From Crossaster papposus (taxonomy: Eukaryota; Echinodermata; Asteroidea; Velatida; Solasteridae), in the NCBI GenBank assembly GCA_037893245.1, contig JBAIAA010000259.1, positions 1,526,194 through 1,590,193 of the forward strand: DNA of 64,000 nt, given 5' to 3'. This document shows, piece by piece, positions 54,037 through 64,000 of this stretch (its first letter is position 1; each line of letters opens with the position of its first letter). A program made the translations under genes and the position numbers. The notes beneath the pieces are model-generated. The model worked only from the letters and a program-made list of their open reading frames with translations. It searched no databases and was not told the DNA's origin.

Positions 54037-56169
54037 GTACGCGTGCGAGTTGGCTCGGGTACGCGTGCGAGTTGGCTCGGGTACGCGTGCGAGTTGGCTC
54101 GGGTACGCGTGCGAGTTGGCTCGGGTACGCGTGCGAGTTGGCTCGGGTACGCGTGCGAGTTGGCTCGGGTACGCGTGCGAGTTGGCTCGGGTACGCGTGC
54201 GAGTTGGCTCGGGTACGCGTGCGAGTTGGCTCGGGTACGCGTGCGAGTTGGCTCGGGTACGCGTGCGAGTTGGCTCGGGTACGCGTGCGAGTTGGCTCGG
54301 GTACGCGTGCGAGTTGGCTCGGGTACGCGTGCGAGTTGGCTCGGGTACGCGTGCGAGTTGGCTCGGGTACGCGTGCGAGTTGGCTCGGGTACGCGTGCGA
54401 GTTGGCTCGGGTACGCGTGCGAGTTGGCTCGGGTACGCGTGCGAGTTGGCTCGGGTACGCGTGCGAGTTGGCTCGGGTACGCGTGCGAGTTGGCTCGGGT
54501 ACGCGTGCGAGTTGGCTCGGGTACGCGTGCGAGTTGGCTCGGGTACGCGTGCGAGTTGGCTCGGGTACGCGTGCGAGTTGGCTCGGGTACGCGTGCGAGT
54601 TGGCTCGGGTACGCGTGCGAGTTGGCTCGGGTACGCGTGCGAGTTGGCTCGGGTACGCGTGCGAGTTGGCTCGGGTACGCGTGCGAGTTGGCTCGGGTAC
54701 GCGTGCGAGTTGGCTCGGGTACGCGTGCGAGTTGGCTCGGGTACGCGTGCGAGTTGGCTCGGGTACGCGTGCGAGTTGGCTCGGGTACGCGTGCGAGTTG
54801 GCTCGGGTACGCGTGCGAGTTGGCTCGGGTACGCGTGCGAGTTGGCTCGGGTACGCGTGCGAGTTGGCTCGGGTACGCGTGCGAGTTGGCTCGGGTACGC
54901 GTGCGAGTTGGCTCGGGTACGCGTGCGAGTTGGCTCGGGTACGCGTGCGAGTTGGCTCGGGTACGCGTGCGAGTTGGCTCGGGTACGCGTGCGAGTTGGC
55001 TCGGGTACGCGTGCGAGTTGGCTCGGGTACGCGTGCGAGTTGGCTCGGGTACGCGTGCGAGTTGGCTCGGGTACGCGTGCGAGTTGGCTCGGGTACGCGT
55101 GCGAGTTGGCTCGGGTACGCGTGCGAGTTGGCTCGGGTACGCGTGCGAGTTGGCTCGGGTACGCGTGCGAGTTGGCTCGGGTACGCGTGCGAGTTGGCTC
55201 GGGTACGCGTGCGAGTTGGCTCGGGTACGCGTGCGAGTTGGCTCGGGTACGCGTGCGAGTTGGCTCGGGTACGCGTGCGAGTTGGCTCGGGTACGCGTGC
55301 GAGTTGGCTCGGGTACGCGTGCGAGTTGGCTCGGGTACGCGTGCGAGTTGGCTCGGGTACGCGTGCGAGTTGGCTCGGGTACGCGTGCGAGTTGGCTCGG
55401 GTACGCGTGCGAGTTGGCTCGGGTACGCGTGCGAGTTGGCTCGGGTACGCGTGCGAGTTGGCTCGGGTACGCGTGCGAGTTGGCTCGGGTACGCGTGCGA
55501 GTTGGCTCGGGTACGCGTGCGAGTTGGCTCGGGTACGCGTGCGAGTTGGCTCGGGTACGCGTGCGAGTTGGCTCGGGTACGCGTGCGAGTTGGCTCGGGT
55601 ACGCGTGCGAGTTGGCTCGGGTACGCGTGCGAGTTGGCTCGGGTACGCGTGCGAGTTGGCTCGGGTACGCGTGCGAGTTGGCTCGGGTACGCGTGCGAGT
55701 TGGCTCGGGTACGCGTGCGAGTTGGCTCGGGTACGCGTGCGAGTTGGCTCGGGTACGCGTGCGAGTTGGCTCGGGTACGCGTGCGAGTTGGCTCGGGTAC
55801 GCGTGCGAGTTGGCTCGGGTACGCGTGCGAGTTGGCTCGGGTACGCGTGCGAGTTGGCTCGGGTACGCGTGCGAGTTGGCTCGGGTACGCGTGCGAGTTG
55901 GCTCGGGTACGCGTGCGAGTTGGCTCGGGTACGCGTGCGAGTTGGCTCGGGTACGCGTGCGAGTTGGCTCGGGTACGCGTGCGAGTTGGCTCGGGTACGC
56001 GTGCGAGTTGGCTCGGGTACGCGTGCGAGTTGGCTCGGGTACGCGTGCGAGTTGGCTCGGGTACGCGTGCGAGTTGGCTCGGGTACGCGTGCGAGTTGGC
56101 TCGGGTACGCGTGCGAGTTGGCTCGGGTACGCGTGCGAGTTGGCTCGGGTACGCGTGCGAGTTGGCTCG
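54037..56169. repeat. Satellite block 7: 96 x 22 bp plus a partial copy
   Basis: Identical in unit to block 5. 2112 bp of full copies, then 21 bases of the next unit merge into the 16-bp block. Confidence 0.93.
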
Positions 56170-57401
56170 CGTACGAGTTGGCTCGCGTACGAGTTGGCTC
56201 GCGTACGAGTTGGCTCGCGTACGAGTTGGCTCGCGTACGAGTTGGCTCGCGTACGAGTTGGCTCGCGTACGAGTTGGCTCGCGTACGAGTTGGCTCGCGT
56301 ACGAGTTGGCTCGCGTACGAGTTGGCTCGCGTACGAGTTGGCTCGCGTACGAGTTGGCTCGCGTACGAGTTGGCTCGCGTACGAGTTGGCTCGCGTACGA
56401 GTTGGCTCGCGTACGAGTTGGCTCGCGTACGAGTTGGCTCGCGTACGAGTTGGCTCGCGTACGAGTTGGCTCGCGTACGAGTTGGCTCGCGTACGAGTTG
56501 GCTCGCGTACGAGTTGGCTCGCGTACGAGTTGGCTCGCGTACGAGTTGGCTCGCGTACGAGTTGGCTCGCGTACGAGTTGGCTCGCGTACGAGTTGGCTC
56601 GCGTACGAGTTGGCTCGCGTACGAGTTGGCTCGCGTACGAGTTGGCTCGCGTACGAGTTGGCTCGCGTACGAGTTGGCTCGCGTACGAGTTGGCTCGCGT
56701 ACGAGTTGGCTCGCGTACGAGTTGGCTCGCGTACGAGTTGGCTCGCGTACGAGTTGGCTCGCGTACGAGTTGGCTCGCGTACGAGTTGGCTCGCGTACGA
56801 GTTGGCTCGCGTACGAGTTGGCTCGCGTACGAGTTGGCTCGCGTACGAGTTGGCTCGCGTACGAGTTGGCTCGCGTACGAGTTGGCTCGCGTACGAGTTG
56901 GCTCGCGTACGAGTTGGCTCGCGTACGAGTTGGCTCGCGTACGAGTTGGCTCGCGTACGAGTTGGCTCGCGTACGAGTTGGCTCGCGTACGAGTTGGCTC
57001 GCGTACGAGTTGGCTCGCGTACGAGTTGGCTCGCGTACGAGTTGGCTCGCGTACGAGTTGGCTCGCGTACGAGTTGGCTCGCGTACGAGTTGGCTCGCGT
57101 ACGAGTTGGCTCGCGTACGAGTTGGCTCGCGTACGAGTTGGCTCGCGTACGAGTTGGCTCGCGTACGAGTTGGCTCGCGTACGAGTTGGCTCGCGTACGA
57201 GTTGGCTCGCGTACGAGTTGGCTCGCGTACGAGTTGGCTCGCGTACGAGTTGGCTCGCGTACGAGTTGGCTCGCGTACGAGTTGGCTCGCGTACGAGTTG
57301 GCTCGCGTACGAGTTGGCTCGCGTACGAGTTGGCTCGCGTACGAGTTGGCTCGCGTACGAGTTGGCTCGCGTACGAGTTGGCTCGCGTACGAGTTGGCTC
57401 G
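56170..57401. repeat. Satellite block 8: 77 x 16 bp
   Basis: The same unit as block 2 (register CGTACGAGTTGGCTCG), 1232 bp, in the same orientation as blocks 1-3. It ends CGTAC where the foldback MITE begins. Confidence 0.95.
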
Positions 57402-57406
57402 CGTAC

Positions 57407-58067
57407 GGCGGAGACCCATAGATAGAGAGGGTTTTTACAGGTTAACCGCCGTTAAACAATAGAAACCGTGCACAAAATTCGGGCAATATCTCCATACTGC
57501 CGCACGGTCTACCCCAACCAAAAATGTGTATGAGTACTTTATCAACTCACCTAGCTGCTGCCTACCAAAAACCGGTCGAATCTCGGCCAATTTCTGTAAA
57601 AAAAGTGAAAAATATGCCCGTTCCGCAAACGCGACTGTTACAAAATTGCGAAAAACATCGTTCAATGGGTGCTGTTTTCCAAACCCTGGCTTCGGTCTGT
57701 TGTGGATGTACCTCTGGGGCATTGCTAAACTGTATGAATAAGGCCGCGGAAGATGAAGCTTGTGTTTCAAAAACGGCTCTGCGGCTTGAAATTACGCACG
57801 AGTTATCCGCCATCTTGTATCATGTGTATTGTAAGTGAACAGTCGCATTTGCGGAACGGGCATAGTTTTCACTTTTTAACAGAAATTGGCAGAGATTCGA
57901 CCGGTTTTTGGTAGGCAGCAGCTAGGTGAGTACTCATACACATTTTTGGTTGGGGTAGACCGTGCGGCAGTATGGAGTTATTGCCCGAATTTTGTGCACG
58001 GTTTCTATTGTTTAACGGCGGTTAACCTGTAAAAACCCTCTCTATCTATAGGCTAATAGTCTCCGCC
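57407..58067. mobile_element. Foldback MITE at the right edge of the satellite
   Basis: The ends GGCGGAGAC and GTCTCCGCC are inverted, followed inwards by ATAGATAGAGAGGGTTTTTA and complement. The arms of about 235 bp (to TATGCCCGTTCCGCAAA and TTTGCGGAACGGGCATA) are nearly perfect. The loop is about 230 bp. It separates the satellite from the 27-bp inverted motif. Confidence 0.88.
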
Positions 58068-58102
58068 CTACGCCGCGTCGGGAGACCCAGAGTTCTAGGG
58101 GT

Positions 58103-58860
58103 AGTCGGTGAATAGTAGGACCGGTCTGTTGTGCTTCAGAAACATTCACCCGAATGATAGGAACCGAAACGTTGTACTATTTGCATTCGCTTTTTTTGTT
58201 TATTTGCTTCTCATTCGATTCAAAATGTTGAGGCGAAACGAAGCAAATTCAAGGCGCGCGTGCGCGTCTGTCTTTTTTTTACAAGGAACTGTGGGTAATT
58301 TATATGTGCAAAATCCATCATGGCGGCTATTTCGTGATATTGATTTGCTTTTTTCTCCCAAACCTAGCACATCGATATATGCGCTTTAACTTTGATTTAT
58401 TGATTTCAAGTGATGCTTCACATGCACTGAAGGTTCGTTTCAAATTGATTTATTTTAATTGTGTGGGCAGAATTACAGCGCCGCGCTTAATTTTCAATTA
58501 ATGTTTTTAATGCCCCAAAATAGCCTGCACTGAATGTGCTGCTACTGCAGTACTGAATGCACACAGTGACACAGGTTGTAGTACCTTCTTATTCCTCCAT
58601 GGTAGTACCTAGCGGCTTACTGCATTCTGTAATTCATGCGTACGCGCGCAGCCGCAAGCCTTGCGCAAAATATATACCTTCCACGTTGCGAACCAAGCGG
58701 TTTTTGGAGAAGCTCTTGCATGAAATTTTGCAATGTTTACATAATAAGCCAATTCGGTATGCGCATGATACTGTGTGCACAACAAGATTCAACAATTTTT
58801 CTCAAGGGATAAACATTTCATTGATTGCGTGCAAAAGCAAAGCAAAAGCATAGGTGCAAA
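58103..58860. other. Interval with no recognised gene
   Basis: No conserved frame. A CATCATGGCGGCTATTTCG context at 58316 looks like a translation start but hits a stop after five codons. Confidence 0.4.
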
Positions 58861-59120
58861 TTTTAAGAGATCGTCGTGTTCTAAAGTTACTAAATAACAT
58901 TTTTTTGTTTACGTTTTGGTGTTTTCAGGTGTTTTGTGTTGCCAAACTTTTGTCCGAACAAAGTGCCCATCGTCTTTGCGATTTCACAAGAAAATACAGA
59001 GAATGCAGATTCGGTTACCACGTCACCCATAGCCTTGTGTGCATTTGTCTGCCGTGTTTGTCCCGCGAGAAAAATTGTTAAATCTTGTTGTGCACATGCG
59101 CAGTTGGAATACCGAATTGG
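58861..59120. repeat. Dispersed repeat, copy 2 (matches 8528-8775)
   Basis: AGAGATCGTCGTGTTCTAAA.. to ..GCGCAGTTGGAATACCGAA, same orientation as copy 1. Here it is not flanked by the CRE-like arms, so the core is an older repeat captured by the MITE at 7805. Confidence 0.75.
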
Positions 59121-59809
59121 CTTATTCATTCATTTTGGGCCTAGCCCAAGAAGTTTACGATTACCAACTTATTTTATGACCGGTATGACCTGTTAAACAT
59201 CTTGATTTTTGTCTCTTCAAAAGCCAGTTTGACTGTTATTAGTGTTAGTGTTGATGATACTGTATGATAGCGATTGTGTATTTACGCGCCCCCCGCGCTC
59301 AGTAGTACTATACTAGGGCCTAGTTTTGATCAAATTGGAGTCGAAGTACATGTAGACCCGTGAACGTGGCGCTGTTACCAAACGCCACGCGCTGATGTTT
59401 TTCGAACACAATCTTTTTCACTCTTTAGTAATACTAATTATTACTACTACACATTGCCCTTTTAGTTTTACACCAAAACCCGCGAAAATAGCACCTTCCA
59501 TTTCCAAAAAATTTGATGAAAAAATGTAGAGTCCAATCCAATCTTCTTGCCTTTTTGGGGCTTGCAGGCGTTTCCTGGAAGATCTTTGCACGGTGCCCCG
59601 AATCTTTCAAATGGAAATGGCGGTAGTATGGCTGGATGGAGAGATGTACTGTCCAGCAGGGCATGCACACAAGATTTAATGGTGCTGTTTTTACAAGTGA
59701 AAAATTCTGTTGAAACATGTGTGCATGTGCTAAAACTAAGGAGCAAGTAAAAAGTGTGGTCCCGGCTGGATGGTCTCTCCAACCATACTACAATTCCATT
59801 ATTTTCATG
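59121..59809. other. Interval with no recognised gene
   Basis: No conserved frame or RNA gene recognised. Confidence 0.4.
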
Positions 59810-59813
59810 TTAA

Positions 59814-60840
59814 CCCTAACCCTACCTAATGCTACTTTTTACTACTAGTAGTAAAAAATAGTATGCAGTAATCTCACTGACTTGTGTGCAATGCCTGTAG
59901 TAATTTTTAGTATTTGGTTCTTCACCCCTTATTGCACTCGTAGTACTTTTTAGCATTGGGTCCCTCTGCTTGCTGAGTGTGCATGGCCCATGTATGCTGT
60001 GTAAGGTGTTCTAAACTCTACAGCAAAAAAATGTCACTTGGGACACATTGGGTCAAGGCTGGACTACTGCATTTTTTGCCAGGTAAGTATTACTGACCTG
60101 TATTGCCACTAGTATTAGTATTTTGTAGTTGGCAGTATCTGTACTCTGTCAGTACACACCCAATCATCAGTCACGGAGAGACCCAATGCTACACAATAGT
60201 AAAAATACTAAGTAGTATTCTATAGTACGCAGTTCTTTAGCCCAAAGTAAGGCCTAGGGGGTTAGGGTTAAGGATTCAGGGCACTGCGCCGTGTGAAAAT
60301 CTTCCGGCAATCACGTGTGACCTAAAAAGGCAACACGTTTGTATTTCATTGAATTTCTTGGGAAAGGAAGGTGCTATTTTTGCGGCTTTTGGTCTTAACC
60401 CTAACCCCCTAGGCCTCACTTTGGGCTAAAGAACTGCGTACTACAGAATACTACTTAGTATTTTGTAGCATTGGGTCTCTCCGTGACTGATGATTGGGTG
60501 TGTACTGACAGAGTACAGATACTGCCAACTACAAAGTACTAATAGTGGCAATACAGGTCAGTAATACTTACCTGGCAAAAAATGCAGTAGTCCAACCTTG
60601 ACCCAATGTGTCCCAAGTGACATTTTTTTGCTGTAGAGTTTAGAACACCTTACACAGCATACATGGGCCATGCACACTCAGCAAGCAGAGGGGCACAATG
60701 CTAAAAAGTACTATGAGTGCAATAAGGGGTGAAGTACCAAATACTAAAAATTACTACAGGCATTGCACACAAGTCAGTGATAGTACTGCATACTACTTTT
60801 TACTACTAGTAGTAAAAAGTAGCATTAGGTAGGGTTAGGG
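59814..60840. mobile_element. 1.03-kb foldback element with telomere-like ends, TTAA-flanked
   Basis: The ends CCCTAACCCTACCTAATGCT and complement are flanked by TTAA (59810-59813 and 60841-60844). The arms of ~430 bp are nearly perfect (for example AAAAAAATGTCACTTGGGAC / GTCCCAAGTGACATTTTTTT). The loop contains AATCACGTGTGACC. No coding capacity. TTAA targeting fits piggyBac or Kolobok-like transposases. Confidence 0.88.
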
Positions 60841-60844
60841 TTAA

Positions 60845-62270
60845 TAGAGCAATGCGTATTACGACAAGTCTGATAATAATGTGTTGTTTATCCATCCAAA
60901 ATGACCTTATCAACCTAATTTTCTCAATTCTAATGAAACAAAACTTCAAAGTGAACCACAGCTTTTGAACTGTTTCTTTCCTTGGTCTTTTTTTTTATTG
61001 CTGTCTTGCGAATCAATGCGGTTTTGCGTGTTCATGGTGCAACGTGGAAGTCGCAAACTTTATTTTCCCTCTGCGTTTTGACGTGTCGTTGTCGTAGTAC
61101 CCCAAGAATTTTCCCAAAAAACCTAAAAACCCTACCCTCTGTCTGCGACATACGGTAGCACTACTTGTTGGTTTTTAACTCTAACCCTCCCAAACCTCCC
61201 AAAATCAATATAATTTTGTACACACCCTAGGGAGTTAAGGTTTCAATGTTGCAAGCTAGTTTGATACATGTGTGTGAGTCCAATAAATTCAGAGTGGATT
61301 TTGTTCTCTTATAGTTTACTTTGAACAGGGCCCGTAAACAATAGTCATGCTAGTTGCACATGCCATTTTGTTCAGGGGGCAAAAAGAACGCGCGTTGCTG
61401 AGCACACACATTACTCAAATAATCTGTAGTACATGATACAACTCATTGTGACACATACACAATGTACCGGTTGCTGTTTTGTGCAGTATCGTAAACCTTG
61501 AAACCAACATTGACACAGCATTCATCACGCGTGGTGAACTGCTTCTACTTTTCTAGTTTGTTTCATAAAACAGTTGTACAGCTATTGTTTGTAGCCCTGA
61601 CGTTAACAACGTATACACGCTTGCGTGGGAACGATTTAACTTTGTAGCCAGCTACTTTTTCTAAAGTCCCGCGTCCCCAAGGGCCGTGATTATAATTGAT
61701 GTTTCATAAATAGGGCAAGAGTTTGTGAATTTGTGAATTGATTAATTAAACAAAATGTTATTTCTTAAAATTCAATTTTTGTAAAAATTTGTAAATATAA
61801 AAACAAAAATGCTTGATGTAGGGCTTAATTTATAGAAAGCCAGTTCAGTATCTCGATGAAGTGGTCTATGTTTAAAGTTATTTGGGATAAAATCGCTGAT
61901 GTCATGTTACGTGAATTTGCATTCTGGTCGCAATTAACTTGTGCATGTTGTGCCGACCCCCTGGCGCGTTGAAACACGCTCGTAAGTTATCACAAATGAC
62001 CTGTGACCCATATCATTGTACACATGCGCAGTTCAAAAAGCAAAATGGCTTATTGATTTTATTGATATACCCATTATTGCCGGATGTAGTTGTGGGGCAT
62101 ACAATCGGTGTTGAACTGAACTGACGTCACTAAACTACATGTAACCTACATGGTTTTCCTTCCTCCATGATCCTATAATGCTATGAAGAACTTGCATAGT
62201 GCAATTGTTTTGCTTTGCTTTGCTTTCTTTTTGATCAGATGTACTATTTGAATTTCAAACTATTTATTCA
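60845..62270. other. Upstream region and probable 5' intron of the host gene
   Basis: No repeat family recognised. A CTCGTAAGT donor-like word at 61979 and the pyrimidine-ending TTTATTCAG at 62262-62270 could be the donor and acceptor of a 5' UTR intron. Evidence is weak apart from the acceptor. Confidence 0.4.
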
Positions 62271-63974
62271 GGTATCCAGATTCTGAGATTGGAGAAAAAG
62301 ATCATTCTTCAAGAGATGGAATCTGAAGAGAAAGAGCAGATTGCCTTGCCTAACAAAGACTCGGATTCTAAGGTGGAAAGTCCTGCTGAGAGCTTTCATG
62401 AGGAAAGGTCCGGGGACAACTCCAGTCCCGACCTTGAAGAACTTCAGGACGAAGACCAGCTGTTGATTTTGACGGAAGACTCGGAAAGTCCTGCTTCTTT
62501 GGGGCTAGATGAACTTAAAGATGTGGAGGAGGTGACGTACCAGCGTGGGCCACACACTCCAAGTGACAATGAAGGAGAGGTTGTGGAGACCCCCAAAAGT
62601 CCCAGTAATAACTCGGCCGAAAGCAGCAGCGACGAAGAGGGGCAAGAAGAACACTCAAACGATGAGATAGAGGCTGATATTGAAAGTTCTGTGCACAGAA
62701 ATATTGTAGAAACTGTGTACAGTCCTATGACAGTGAGTGATGAAGGGGAAAGTGATGGCGAAAATGAGGACGAAGCAGGACATCCAGAAGAAGTCATTAG
62801 AGAAATCAGGAAAGGAGACAAACCAGGAAGATTTGAGGAAATGGAGGCGGACGTTGAAGTAGGGAATGAGGAAGATTCTTGTCAAGAGATGGAGGTCGAT
62901 ACCAAGGATGATGGAGATAACACAAAGAAAGGAGGAGAAAGTAATGAGAATGAAGTAGTGACCCCATCTGAAGATGGGAATGCAACAAGTTGTCGGAGAA
63001 CTAAAGTAAGTCCAGAAATGGACAACACCTATGAAGTTGCAAAAGATGAGGGTCAAGAGGTTGATAACTTGAGTGACGAGGAACATGAACAACACGCCTA
63101 TGAAACTTTTGCAAATTGGGAAGATGAAGATGATGAGCCTGTCCAGGAAATGGATCAGCCGTTACATCAATCGCCAAGTCCGGCTGAGATGTCGGGATCT
63201 GATTGTCAGTCGCCCATCGTCCAACTGGTCGAACAGACTCGGGTTTTATTCTTTAGTAATGAAAGGGATCAGGAGATGGAACATGCTGAGAAGGTAGATA
63301 CCCTGCTGTCGATCAATCAAGACCTATCATCTGTGGATGAGGCACGGGGTAGATCAGACCCGAACGCCATAAAGGAGGTGAATGCAGAGGAAGTTGATGC
63401 GTTATGTGAAACGCCTCCAGACAATATCTCAGAAACGTGCGATGCTTTAAAGCAGAACATCCCCACAGCAAGCTCGGGTTGTACACAAGGAGATTTGGAC
63501 TTGGAGAAAGGAAATGACCAAGGCAGTTCCTCTAAACTGCACAGTACCAGCGGCGAACCTGATAACAAAAGTAATACCCCAGATAGGGAGGCTTGCCTCA
63601 AAAGAGAAACTGGCAACTCAAGTCCTGAACAGCTGCATGTAGTAACTCAAGGAGCTTCTAATTCGGGTGAAAATGTTATGAAAAAATCCCCCAGTTTGCC
63701 TGACCAGTCAGTGCTGACTGACAAATTGGTGGTGGAAACTGGCCAAACGCTAGCAGCTGCCCCAGAGGTAGACCACTCAGAAAGGGCTGCCGCGCCCGGA
63801 CTCGGCCAATCAGAGATGCTGGATGTTCATCACCTCGATGACCATGCAGATGAGCTGGACTATGAGGAAGACGTGGAGGACCATGAGAAGATCGGGAAAG
63901 ATGGGAAGGATGAAGAAGAAGATGGCATCGATGCTGAAGAAGGCGAAGAAGATGACGAAGGCGAACTGGAAGAT
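62271..63974 (+). CDS. Acidic N-terminal coding exon of a host gene, probably ZC3H18-like
   Basis: One frame is open from an in-frame TGA at 62232, with first ATG at 62316, to the window end. GAT|GTAAGT at 63972-63980 is a consensus 5' splice site, so 553 codons lie in this exon and the gene continues outside. The protein is very acidic and Ser-rich with many SP/TP sites (DSESPASLG, GPHTPSDNEG, ETPKSPSNNS). Near its end comes DELDYEEDVEDHEKIGKD, then an EEGEEDDEGELED run at the splice site. As I know the family, the N-terminus of ZC3H18, a nuclear CCCH zinc-finger protein linking the cap-binding complex to RNA decay factors, has an ELDY-type motif and a DDGEID..LEEGEVKD run just before its zinc finger. 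The zinc finger itself would be in a later exon, so another acidic nuclear protein remains possible. It is the only host gene here without lesions. Confidence 0.6.
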
Positions 63975-64000
63975 GTAAGTCCAGCAAGATGTGTGAATAA
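63975..64000 (+). other. Intron start after the acidic exon
   Basis: GTAAGT directly follows the GAT codon (phase 0). The remaining 20 bases are taken as intron. Confidence 0.7.

Larger units (their letters stand above)
47974..57406. repeat. 9.4-kb CpG-rich satellite array with block structure
   Basis: Tandem units all built on GAGTTGGCxCG and CGTACG/ACGCGT words. Unit length changes by block: 16, 16, 22, 24, 22, 22, 22, 16 bp. Counts derived from coordinates: 15, 16, 22, 195, 9, 9, 96 and 77. Within blocks the units are practically identical. The 24-bp block is inverted relative to the rest. No TAA, TAG or TGA occurs on either strand, so several frames stay open for more than 3,100 codons. 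These are not genes. Confidence 0.97.
41375..58102. mobile_element. Candidate giant foldback/transposon bounded by a 27-bp inverted motif
   Basis: ACCCCTAGAACxCTGGGTCT.. at 41375-41401 is repeated in inverse orientation at 58076-58102, 26 of 27 bases matching. Next to each copy, facing inwards, are repeats of the same word (CAACTCGTACGCG): a degenerate cluster on the left (41409-41550) and the long satellite on the right. The right copy is separated from the satellite by a foldback MITE (57407-58067). An I/Nimb LINE lies inside. No transposase is seen and no target duplication is clear, so its status as a single mobile unit is a hypothesis. Confidence 0.5.

Noticed and set aside
47974..57406. 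CRISPR array
   Set aside because: No unique spacers: units are directly tandem and identical, the repeats lack the repeat-spacer alternation, and the genome is eukaryotic.
47937..57462. Giant proteins of about 3,150 residues in several frames, and a 1,893-residue one
   Set aside because: They follow the satellite units exactly, occur on both strands at once and start or stop only at array edges. No promoter, domain or codon bias supports them.
57524..57838. Short ORFs in the foldback MITE beside the satellite
   Set aside because: They overlap on both strands of a palindrome and lack conserved motifs.

Overview
This is a repeat-dominated stretch of a metazoan nuclear genome. The mobile elements (LINEs of the Rex1/CR1, L2/CR1 and I/Nimb types, a Ty3/Gypsy retrotransposon, a Penelope-like scrap, a PIF/Harbinger transposase, tRNA-derived SINEs ending in ATT repeats), the TTAGGG-type telomere-like tract and the spliced host gene all point to an animal, most likely an aquatic invertebrate such as an echinoderm, hemichordate or cephalochordate. 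The species cannot be fixed from the sequence alone. The only convincing host gene is at the right edge: a 553-codon acidic exon (62316-63974, + strand) that resembles the N-terminus of ZC3H18 and runs into a canonical 5' splice site.

Layout. 1-1310: Rex1/CR1-type LINE fragment. 1320-4060: a 72-bp GTGGGC minisatellite split by a 5'-truncated L2/CR1 LINE. 5940-7040: a GTGGGCCC repeat pair and an unidentified gene-like pseudogene with a near-perfect 82-bp hairpin. 7121-23940: one Ty3/Gypsy retrotransposon with about 98% similar LTRs and a 4-bp target duplication (ATAA). It has been broken by a 1.94-kb foldback MITE, a 4.8-kb LINE inside gag, a MITE within a MITE inside pol, a deletion removing the RT catalytic block, and frameshifts. 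Between integrase and the 3' LTR it carries an intact extra ORF with the complete SGNH/GDSL-hydrolase signature. 24900-26930: a decayed Harbinger transposase gene with part of its terminal region. 26938-41374: almost continuous MITEs and foldbacks, many nested two or three deep, plus SINEs.

41375-58102 is bounded by a 27-bp inverted motif with one mismatch. On the left the motif is followed by a degenerate CCAACTCGTACGC cluster, and on the right it is preceded by a 9.4-kb highly homogenised satellite of the same word; an I/Nimb LINE lies between. The satellite is built of blocks with 16-, 22- and 24-bp units (15, 16, 22, 195, 9, 9, 96 and 77 copies from left to right), with the 24-bp block inverted. 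58103-62270: further foldbacks, dispersed repeats and the region upstream of the host gene.

Functionally, nothing here forms a cooperating host operon or pathway. The interest lies in the architecture of the mobile DNA: target duplications that let the insertion order be read, a Harbinger-type transposase close to MITEs with related ends, an accessory hydrolase in a Gypsy element, and a satellite that may have grown from the subterminal repeats of a transposon.
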